Assembly: GCA_028821815.1 (NCBI GenBank)
Contig: JAPKEY010000042.1
Location: forward strand, 1-9,997
Direction of reading: 5' to 3'
DNA length: 9,997 nucleotides
Origin: Candidatus Poseidoniales archaeon
Lineage (GTDB): Archaea > Thermoplasmatota > Poseidoniia > Poseidoniales > Thalassarchaeaceae
Both the position numbers and the translations under genes were made by a program. Under the pieces are notes generated by a model that was given only the letters and a program-made list of their open reading frames with translations, ran no database searches and was not told the origin of the DNA. Of the stretch, positions 1-6,383 are shown in pieces (position 1 is the stretch's first letter; every line of letters begins with the position of its first letter).

Positions 1-2
1 AG

Positions 3-1136
3 TTACTGCCATCACACCGAGACCTCGATAATGCAGAGGTAGAAGCAGAAGTCGCTGAATTTGTTGCTAAAAAATTACCGTTTAAATTAGATGAATTGTC
101 TACCTCGTTTGCAAAATGCGAATCCCAAATGGTTGCCGAATCTCTGTCGCAAGGCGCAGTTGTATTGGGCCTATCCTTGCCTGGTTTGGCTGGTAAACTA
201 GGTTCCAAAACCCTTGATGAAAAAGGCGCGCAATTGCCTAGATTGGGCCGGGAATTAGCCAGTGCTGCCAAACTTGCTGGTGTCAAAGGAATTTTCCATT
301 CGGATGAATTACCAGCCTATGGTATCACGAAAGAAGAAACGGTAGCATGCTCCAAAATATTGGGTGATTGTTTTGTTCTCTGTGTTGCACCACAATGGCA
401 AGCGGAACTGGCCCTTGAAGGAGTCCATTCTCGAGCCTGTATGGCTTACCATCGAATTCCACAGGAGGTTCGCAATGTTGTAATCCGTAAGGGTGCTCCA
501 GAGGACGGTACAACCACAGCAATGCGTCCTTTGCCAGGTGGGGCCAGAATGTATCCTGAAACCGATATTCCCACAACACCCATCGCATCTGCAGTTTGGG
601 CTGCCATCAAGGCAAATCTCCCTCCGAGTCGTGATGAGCGATTTGCCCGATTTGGAACTACGGGTCTATCTGAAAATCAAGTTGCAGCCCTCATCACAGG
701 TGAGTTGGATGACTACTTCATGGATGGTATTTCAGGTGAACTTGCTTTGCCTGAGAAGGCTTGGGCAAGTGCCTTGCTCGATCATGGAATCAACAAACTC
801 AATGCTCTCGCTGTTGCTATTCACCTTCGTGAATCTGGTAAAATTACCCGCGAGGGTGTCGAGCCTTTGGTGAACGATGCAGATACTGAAAACATCCCCA
901 CATTACTCACTTGGATGGCGGCAGAGGCTAGCACCCGTGGGTTCGAGCCCGCAGACACCGGAGCAGTTGATGCTGCGGTCGCTGAAGTACTCGCAGAACG
1001 TGCAGATTTCGTTGCAGAACGTGGTATGGGGGCATTGGGCCCATTGATGGGTGTCGTCATGGGCAAACTCGGTGGAGCAGCCGATGGAAAGGCCGTATCA
1101 GCCGCCCTGAAAGAACAAATTCAGAGGCTGCTCTGA
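3..1136 (+). CDS. gatE: Glu-tRNA(Gln) amidotransferase subunit E, C-terminal part (5' end cut by window edge)
   Basis: GatE with GatD converts misacylated Glu-tRNA(Gln) to Gln-tRNA(Gln) in archaea; GatE supplies the kinase/transamidase and tRNA-binding parts, in the cytoplasm. The frame is open from the first complete codon (base 3), so the true start lies left of the window. The TTG at 96 is internal: the upstream residues (LLPSHRDLDNAEVEAEVAEF and onward) continue the same protein. About 377 residues are visible out of roughly 600 expected. Recognisable blocks are GVKGIFHSDELPAYGI, typical of the AspRS-like GAD insertion domain found in GatE but not GatB, then RPLPGGARMYPETDIP, the end of the GatB-like cradle. 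A helical region and a YqeY-like tail (about the last 130 residues, ending GVVMGKLGGAADGKAV) follow. The stop overlaps the next ATG by one base. The family call is secure; only the N-terminus is missing. Confidence 0.95.
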   Translation, partial: LLPSHRDLDNAEVEAEVAEFVAKKLPFKLDELSTSFAKCESQMVAESLSQGAVVLGLSLPGLAGKLGSKTLDEKGAQLPRLGRELASAAKLAGVKGIFHSDELPAYGITKEETVACSKILGDCFVLCVAPQWQAELALEGVHSRACMAYHRIPQEVRNVVIRKGAPEDGTTTAMRPLPGGARMYPETDIPTTPIASAVWAAIKANLPPSRDERFARFGTTGLSENQVAALITGELDDYFMDGISGELALPEKAWASALLDHGINKLNALAVAIHLRESGKITREGVEPLVNDADTENIPTLLTWMAAEASTRGFEPADTGAVDAAVAEVLAERADFVAERGMGALGPLMGVVMGKLGGAADGKAVSAALKEQIQRLL

Positions 1137-3124
1137 TGCGGTGTGCCCTGCTCATACTTGCCTTGTTTCTTCTTGCAACATTTCCCACAGAGGCGAGTGA
1201 GGGCAGGCACTCTGAATGGATTTCAGACCCCATATTACCTGATGTCCAATGGAATGCCAGTGTCGACATTGGTTACATATCCACTGCACCGCTGGTGAAG
1301 GATGGTCTAGTCATCGTCAAGGGTGGTGGTGATCCCATGACTGGTGAAGGTGCTGGACTTGTTGCCTACCGTGCTGATACTGGTGTTGAGATTTGGCGAA
1401 CCATTCATTCAGCGAGTGATAGGGGATTTGAAACTGCACCTTTAGCACATGTTTCCAGTAGTACGGACATTTGTGCCCCATCTGTTGATTTGGTTGTGAC
1501 AGGGTGGACATCTGGTTATCTCACTGCATATGATTTAACAACAGGAATTGAACTGTGGAACCAATCAACAGATGCACCGAACTGGGGTATCACAGGTGGT
1601 GGTTTTGCACTTGCTGATGGTAAGATTGTATGGCCCACTGAAACCGGTGTCGTTGAAGTGTGTGCATTCAACGGGACAATATTACAACAGCATCATGATT
1701 CGGATTTACGTACTTATCGGGCAAATCTTGGCATTTGGTTTGACTGGGAATCTGATGCCAATGGTACCATCACAACATCGCTGGGATGGTTACAGGGCAC
1801 AGAATCCGCACACCTACTGCGTTATGACAATAATTCAACTCTCATCGAAGATATCGATGTCGTTGCGTTGGCCAATCTCTCCGGAACATGGCGTATCCGT
1901 TCAACACCAATTTCCATGGTGGGTCAGGGGGTAATTGTGCATCTTCACGCAGATGGTGAATCTAGATTGATTCGAATGGATTGGAATGAAACAGGAACAC
2001 CTGAATTGCTAGATTCAATCCCTATGAGTTCCGGCACGGCAACAACAGCAGCAGGTCATGGATATCTATCAGCTGTTGCGGGTGTTGATGGTGCAGTTCA
2101 CTATGGGATTCTCAATGGTTCCATGTTCGAAGCAATTCGCTGGAATGCGAGCCATGTTGTGGGTGAGATACGATGGATTCAGTGGGGAGAAGTGAATGCC
2201 ATTTGCCTACCGCAAAATACAGATGAAGGCTCGTGGTACATCGCCATCGATGCAAATCATAGTGTTCAGTGGGTCCCCGATCAAACAGGCTATCTAACCG
2301 CAGGTTGTGGATCAGATGGCCAAGTCCATGCGGCTGCAAATGACGCATCATGGTTGGAAGTTCGATACGATCCACTCGATTGGAATGTGATTCACGCGAT
2401 GGCGGATAGCACCCTCGGAACAACTGAAGAATCAGAGTCTACAGAACCCCAAGAAGACAACACAGAGAAATCAACACAGCAAAGTATCCCTGGAATCATT
2501 TGGCTTCCATTTATTGGAGCTGGTATATTTGCAATGGTGGCGCAGGTTGCAGTGAGTTCTGACACACGCAGGCAAATTCGAATCGGCGCCATTCTCATGG
2601 TCATGCTCGGGCTTGTGATGGCTGGTGCAATTTACAATGCACAAATTGTGACTGAGCCAGAAACAGATACCAGTCAGCGGACCCGGGCTGCAATACTGAT
2701 TCCAGCATTGGACGAAGGGTTGTCTGAAAACGAAGTCCTCGTCGCTTTCCATTTCCCAGCATCCTTTGCACCAGAAGTTTGTACAGAAAGTGGCCTTTAT
2801 TACGGGGAAACAGGCCAATCTTGGCAGATTGATTCAGCCCCTGAAGGGAGTTATTGCATTGTCGTTGCAACCATCGAGATTGAAACTGGAAATACGGTTG
2901 AGATGGTGACTATGGCCACCCTTGACGATTACCAGTTTGGCTACGAAATTGAACCACAAACACTTGGCACGTTCCTAAAGGATGTGGGTGATGCCACAGG
3001 TGGTGCTGATGGGCGCTGGTGGAGTTACGATTTGAACGGTGGATATGGCATGACTGGTATCGATGACCAAATGGTAGAGCCCGGAGATCATATCGATTGG
3101 CATTTCGATGCAGGTCAGTTCTAA
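1136..3124 (+). CDS. Exported PQQ-type beta-propeller protein with C-terminal DUF4430/transcobalamin-like domain; candidate corrinoid-capture protein
   Basis: A signal peptide is visible at residues 1-20 (MRCALLILALFLLATF, then PTEA). Residues about 30-430 form a PQQ-like propeller, with repeats such as GLVAYRADTGVEIW and LTAYDLTTGIELW. An acidic, Ser/Thr-rich linker (434-450) follows. Two hydrophobic helices (about 451-473 and 481-503) are joined by a basic loop (SSDTRRQIR), so both propeller and C-terminus should face outside. Residues about 580-660 match DUF4430: TFLKDVG, then GRWWSYDLNGGYGMTGIDD and VEPGDHIDWHF. This family is related to the cobalamin-binding C-terminal domain of transcobalamin. 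The propeller carries ten N-glycosylation sequon sites. The gene overlaps gatE by one base and precedes the ECF transporter, so I infer capture of cobalamin or another corrinoid. The domain calls are strong; the ligand is inference. DUF4430 domains also occur in proteins without proven ligand binding. Confidence 0.82.
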   Translation: MRCALLILALFLLATFPTEASEGRHSEWISDPILPDVQWNASVDIGYISTAPLVKDGLVIVKGGGDPMTGEGAGLVAYRADTGVEIWRTIHSASDRGFETAPLAHVSSSTDICAPSVDLVVTGWTSGYLTAYDLTTGIELWNQSTDAPNWGITGGGFALADGKIVWPTETGVVEVCAFNGTILQQHHDSDLRTYRANLGIWFDWESDANGTITTSLGWLQGTESAHLLRYDNNSTLIEDIDVVALANLSGTWRIRSTPISMVGQGVIVHLHADGESRLIRMDWNETGTPELLDSIPMSSGTATTAAGHGYLSAVAGVDGAVHYGILNGSMFEAIRWNASHVVGEIRWIQWGEVNAICLPQNTDEGSWYIAIDANHSVQWVPDQTGYLTAGCGSDGQVHAAANDASWLEVRYDPLDWNVIHAMADSTLGTTEESESTEPQEDNTEKSTQQSIPGIIWLPFIGAGIFAMVAQVAVSSDTRRQIRIGAILMVMLGLVMAGAIYNAQIVTEPETDTSQRTRAAILIPALDEGLSENEVLVAFHFPASFAPEVCTESGLYYGETGQSWQIDSAPEGSYCIVVATIEIETGNTVEMVTMATLDDYQFGYEIEPQTLGTFLKDVGDATGGADGRWWSYDLNGGYGMTGIDDQMVEPGDHIDWHFDAGQF

Positions 3125-3159
3125 TCAGGTCAACACTCAAACACCGCTTTGCACAGTGT

Positions 3160-3181
3160 CGCCTCCATAGGAGGCGGTTTT
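3160..3181 (+). terminator. Hairpin with short T-tract between the DUF4430 gene and the ECF gene
   Basis: A perfect 7-bp inverted repeat CGCCTCC/GGAGGCG (3160-3166 and 3170-3176) with an ATA triloop is followed by G and TTTT. It lies 36 bases after the stop of the DUF4430 gene and 46 bases before the ECF ATG. It resembles an intrinsic terminator. Archaeal termination depends mainly on the U-tract, which is short here, so it may instead attenuate readthrough or protect an RNA end. Confidence 0.45.
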
Positions 3182-3221
3182 CATTTCAGTTTGGGGTTGG
3201 CAGGGTGAACGAGCGGCCAGA

Positions 3222-5183
3222 ATGGGCCCCCCTCGGCACTTCCGTTTGCCCTTCCTCATCCTTGTCGTCGTTTTGCCATTAATGCTTGAATGGCGACACC
3301 TTTCAGCTTGGGGTGGATTCCTGTTCCTATGGTCTGCCTTGATGGTGGGTCACTCCTCACTTCTACGTTGGTTGCGGGTTTGGTTGCCATTGTCAATCCT
3401 TTACGGCCTCATCTTGCTATTGTTCAGCGGTACTGACAATTGGAACCAGATTTTGTTGCTCATGGCTCGCTTGCTCATCGCTCTGCTCGGAATGCAGATA
3501 TTGACGTGGTCAGTACCACCTTCAGATGTTGTTCGAGCCTTCGAGTGGGCTCTCCCCCGGCTTGGAGTGTCCCTCGCCATTGCACTACGATTGGTTCCCC
3601 GATTAGAGCGCAGCGCCAAGTGGCGTCTTGAAACGCTTGAGGAGCGCGGATTTATCGACAATGAATCTGGGATGAAAGCGCTTAGAACTCGTGCCTCAAT
3701 CTGGCCTGGTTGGCTAGCTGATTCGTTAGATCATGCTCATGATTTGGGGGATGCAGTGCAATCTCGAGGCATCTTGGCACCTCGTCGGTGGCGTCATGGA
3801 ATTAAACGCCGAATTGTTCAATTTGCTCTTGGTGAAGATATCCGTGAAGATGGTGTCAAACCTCACCATTTTTCAGATTCGGTACAACTAGGATTGGACC
3901 TCGAAATCAATTTGCCAGATGGTCGCTGTATAGGTCGGCATAAGGAACTGTTGCGAGGGGGGAATATCGTGTTACTCCGCGGCCATTCTGGTTGTGGGAA
4001 ATCGAGTTTATTGCGGGTTATTGCAGGCGTTTCTCCATGGCAGCATCCTGTAACAGTGAATGGTCGTGTCCACATCTCAGGACACCCCACTCTTGGTGAA
4101 ATTAATCTTGCCGAAGGACCGTTTACCGAGGCAATATCATGTTGGATACCACAAGACCCTGATCGACACGGATTGGCTGAATCTGTCCAAAGAGAATTCA
4201 AAATTGCACGACGTCTTTCCGGTCCATGGAAGCAACAAGAAATGCTCGAATGCCTTCGAGGATGGGGCTTACTCGACAAACTTCAATCCCAACCTGAGAA
4301 TCTATCCGAGGGTGAGCAACAGCGCTTATTGCTGGCCGCTCACCTTGATTCGGCACAACCCATCTGGTTACTCGATGAAGCCGATGTTCATTTGGATGAA
4401 GCTGGCTTCATCCAACTTGGAAAAGCTGTGGTCAAGCATCGAGCACGAGGTGGCTTGATCATTGTAGTCGCTCATCGTCAAGCCCGGTGGAAACGTATTG
4501 CAGATCAAGTGATTGACATCGGTGAACCGATGCCATCTCAAGATTACCCTTCGGTATGGATTGAACAGGGTGCAGAGGTTGGTATGCCTCCAGAAGGGGA
4601 CCTATTTTCCCATGAACTAAGACCGGTTTGCGCTGGTGATTTAATTCTGATTCAAGGCAACAATGGTAGTGGAAAAACAACACTTCTACGCGAATGGTCG
4701 GAAACATCTGGTTTGCCTTGGTTGCCCACCTCTCCAGATCGACGATTATTGGGGATGACCATCGAAGAAGAATTGAATTTGCAACATCCAACTCTCTTTG
4801 CACAATTTCTTGCTGGTGAAGGGGTTAACATTCCAGATGCAGAAACCATTCAATTGCAACAATCCGCCCTCCGCCTCGACCTTGGCCTTTCCCACTTGTC
4901 GATGGTAACCCCGGTACATGACCTCTCGACCGGTGAGCGACGTCGCTTGTCCTTGCTCCCACTCTTGATGCGCCAACCATCGATTATGCTGTTAGATGAA
5001 ATCGATCATGGATTGGACGATTTGACATTGGCGGACCTCATCGAGCAACTCAACACCCGCCGTAAGGCTGGATGTGCTATCGTAATCACATCTCATTCCC
5101 CCGATCTTGTTGCTTGGGCCAAGGTTAGCGGTGGACGGGTTTGGAATATTGCGCAGGGCCGATTGACGGAGGTGGCATCGTGA
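3222..5183 (+). CDS. Single-chain ECF transporter energy module: EcfT fused to two EcfA-type ATPases
   Basis: This should be the complete energising module of an ECF vitamin importer in one polypeptide, normally three proteins. Residues 1-200 are EcfT: hydrophobic helices at about 8-22, 28-45, 48-68, 76-97 and 112-127, the SVPPSDVVRAFEWALPRLG region, and two coupling motifs ERG (141-143) and SRG (181-183). ATPase 1 (about 222-440) has Walker A GHSGCGKS (254-261), Q-loop Gln311, signature LSEGE (361-365), Walker B with D385 and E386, and switch His418. ATPase 2 (about 455-653) has GNNGSGKT (479-486), signature LSTGE (569-573), D592/E593 and His625, but Thr503 stands at the expected Q-loop glutamine. 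No stop or frameshift separates the domains. ATG 3222 is the first ATG or GTG after the in-frame stop at 3168, with only a weak ribosome site. The 3' end overlaps the S-component gene. Confidence 0.92.
   Translation: MGPPRHFRLPFLILVVVLPLMLEWRHLSAWGGFLFLWSALMVGHSSLLRWLRVWLPLSILYGLILLLFSGTDNWNQILLLMARLLIALLGMQILTWSVPPSDVVRAFEWALPRLGVSLAIALRLVPRLERSAKWRLETLEERGFIDNESGMKALRTRASIWPGWLADSLDHAHDLGDAVQSRGILAPRRWRHGIKRRIVQFALGEDIREDGVKPHHFSDSVQLGLDLEINLPDGRCIGRHKELLRGGNIVLLRGHSGCGKSSLLRVIAGVSPWQHPVTVNGRVHISGHPTLGEINLAEGPFTEAISCWIPQDPDRHGLAESVQREFKIARRLSGPWKQQEMLECLRGWGLLDKLQSQPENLSEGEQQRLLLAAHLDSAQPIWLLDEADVHLDEAGFIQLGKAVVKHRARGGLIIVVAHRQARWKRIADQVIDIGEPMPSQDYPSVWIEQGAEVGMPPEGDLFSHELRPVCAGDLILIQGNNGSGKTTLLREWSETSGLPWLPTSPDRRLLGMTIEEELNLQHPTLFAQFLAGEGVNIPDAETIQLQQSALRLDLGLSHLSMVTPVHDLSTGERRRLSLLPLLMRQPSIMLLDEIDHGLDDLTLADLIEQLNTRRKAGCAIVITSHSPDLVAWAKVSGGRVWNIAQGRLTEVAS
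5168..5175 (+). promoter_or_regulatory. Shine-Dalgarno site fixing the GTG start of the S component
   Basis: GGAGGTGG lies inside the last codons of the fused ECF gene. Six bases separate GGAGGT from GTG 5180, an ideal distance. This favours GTG 5180 over the in-frame TTG at 5141, which would add 13 polar residues encoded entirely within the upstream gene. Confidence 0.7.
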
Positions 5184-5944
5184 CATTTGTTGACATTCAG
5201 GCATGGGCGGGTACACCAGGTGGTATTGCCGTATGGCTCACCGTATTGTTCGGCCTAATCTTTGGTTCATTACTGGTGAGCATTGACCGAAGAATTCACT
5301 TGGGTAGAGATGCCGCCCTCATCGCCCTATTGGCGGCAGTTGCAAGTGCCAGTCGCGTGCTTTTTGCCGCTCTACCAAATGTCCAACCTGTAACCCTGTT
5401 ACTCCTGATGATTGGTCTTCATCTTGGTGCACGTAGAGCTGCCGCTGTGGCCATGCTGACAGCACTCATTTCCAACATGGCTTTGGGGCACGGCCCGTGG
5501 ACATTCTACCAAGCGATTGCATGGGCTGCCGTGGGTACCAGTGCAGCCCTCTTACGGCCATTACTGGTCAATTGGGATGGAACCAAAGTACGAATTGGGC
5601 CGCTTGCATTATTGGCATTCTGTTGGGGATTCTTATTCGATTGGACTGTATCATTGTCTGCCCTCGCATTGTATCAATCGTTTGAGGCCTTCTTGGCCTT
5701 CATCATTGCAGGCCTTGTATTCGATGCTATGCATGCAGTTGGAAATGTGTTATTCACCATTTGGTTGGCCCCAAGTTTGCATCATCTATTGTGGTTACAT
5801 CGCCGACACGAAGCTGGGCGTTGGATTCCAAATTTACCTGATGAGACATTGAAGAGGGAAGCGTTCATCGCTGAGACAGAAGCAGCAGCCAAACAACTTG
5901 AGGATCCCTTGGCGGGAATCGCACGACTTGATGGAGAGAATTAG
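5180..5944 (+). CDS. ECF transporter S component (substrate-binding membrane subunit), CbrT-like; corrinoid inferred
   Basis: This 254-residue membrane protein should bind the vitamin and pair with the fused ECF module. Hydrophobic segments lie at about 13-33, 43-62, 70-88, 90-101, 109-129, 138-156 and 161-195, with a charged cytoplasmic tail from about 206. Residues SRVLFAALPNVQPVT (58-72), the Gly-rich GLHLGARRAAA segment (79-89) and SNMALGHGPWTFYQ (98-111) are typical of ECF S components of the CbrT-like group. The segment at 13-33 is an extra helix before the six-helix core. The GTG start overlaps the upstream stop as GTGA, so translation is probably coupled. The neighbouring DUF4430 protein suggests cobalamin or another corrinoid as substrate; S components are too divergent to fix a ligand by eye. 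The stop is followed directly by pth2. Confidence 0.85.
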   Translation: MTFVDIQAWAGTPGGIAVWLTVLFGLIFGSLLVSIDRRIHLGRDAALIALLAAVASASRVLFAALPNVQPVTLLLLMIGLHLGARRAAAVAMLTALISNMALGHGPWTFYQAIAWAAVGTSAALLRPLLVNWDGTKVRIGPLALLAFCWGFLFDWTVSLSALALYQSFEAFLAFIIAGLVFDAMHAVGNVLFTIWLAPSLHHLLWLHRRHEAGRWIPNLPDETLKREAFIAETEAAAKQLEDPLAGIARLDGEN

Positions 5945-6313
5945 ATGGTACAACAAGACGACTCTTTGACGATGATTCTCGTGACCCGCAAGGATCTGAA
6001 ATTGTCTAAAGGAAAACTCGCAGCACAGTGTAGCCATGCAGCGGTTGAGTGCGCTCTCAAAGCAAATCGAGAATGTCCGAAAGTGCTTGAGTCATGGCGT
6101 GAAAATGGGGCTCGGAAAATTGTTGTAAGTGCCCCAAATCTAGATGCCCTCAAGCGTCTGTTCGGCGAAGCCCAGGCAGCAGGGATTGTTTGCTACATGG
6201 TCCGAGATGCCGGTCACACAGAAATTCCTTCAGGTACGGTAACAGTTGTCGGTCTCGGTCCCGGGTCGCGAGATTCAATCGACTCCCTCACTGGTTCATT
6301 CGGTCTTGTTTAG
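5945..6313 (+). CDS. pth2: Peptidyl-tRNA hydrolase, archaeal/eukaryotic type (Pth2)
   Basis: Pth2 cleaves the ester bond between peptide and tRNA in peptidyl-tRNAs released from stalled ribosomes, recycling tRNA in the cytoplasm. The 122-residue length is usual. Family motifs are DLKLSKGKLAAQCSHAAVE (17-35), with the conserved lysines and histidine, and DAGHTEIPSGT (88-98), which carries the conserved Asp88, Thr92 and Thr98. VVGLGPG and SLTGSFGLV end the protein as in archaeal homologues. ATG follows the TAG stop of the S-component gene with no gap; a GGAGA site at 5933-5937 supports this start. Co-transcription with the transporter is likely, but no functional link is evident; tight packing of unrelated genes is common in compact archaeal genomes. 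A short hairpin follows the stop. Confidence 0.95.
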   Translation: MVQQDDSLTMILVTRKDLKLSKGKLAAQCSHAAVECALKANRECPKVLESWRENGARKIVVSAPNLDALKRLFGEAQAAGIVCYMVRDAGHTEIPSGTVTVVGLGPGSRDSIDSLTGSFGLV

Positions 6314-6320
6314 AGAAATT

Positions 6321-6333
6321 CGCCCGTAGGGCG
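6321..6333 (+). other. Small hairpin downstream of pth2
   Basis: CGCCC (6321-6325), a GTA triloop and GGGCG (6329-6333) form a perfect 5-bp stem 8 bases after the pth2 stop. No T-tract follows, so a terminator call is not justified. It resembles the 3160-3176 hairpin in its position after a stop codon and its purine-T-A triloop (ATA there, GTA here). Confidence 0.3.
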
Positions 6334-6383
6334 CCAACTCGTTAGAGCGTCGGTTTCATGATGGGTCCGGCCTAGGACAGTTT

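Noticed and set aside
96..1136. gatE starting at the TTG at 96.
   Set aside because: The same frame is open to base 3 and its upstream residues fit the protein, so 96 is internal and the gene is truncated by the window edge.
3125..3221. Cobalamin riboswitch upstream of the ECF gene.
   Set aside because: The gap is only 97 bases, shorter than the usual element of about 200 bases, and no B12-box-like segment was recognised.
3863..4279. 138-codon minus-strand open frame inside the ECF gene.
   Set aside because: It lies opposite the well-supported first ATPase domain and its translation shows no recognisable domain.
5141..5944. S component starting at TTG 5141.
   Set aside because: GTG 5180 has a well-placed GGAGGT site; the 13 extra residues are polar and encoded inside the upstream gene.
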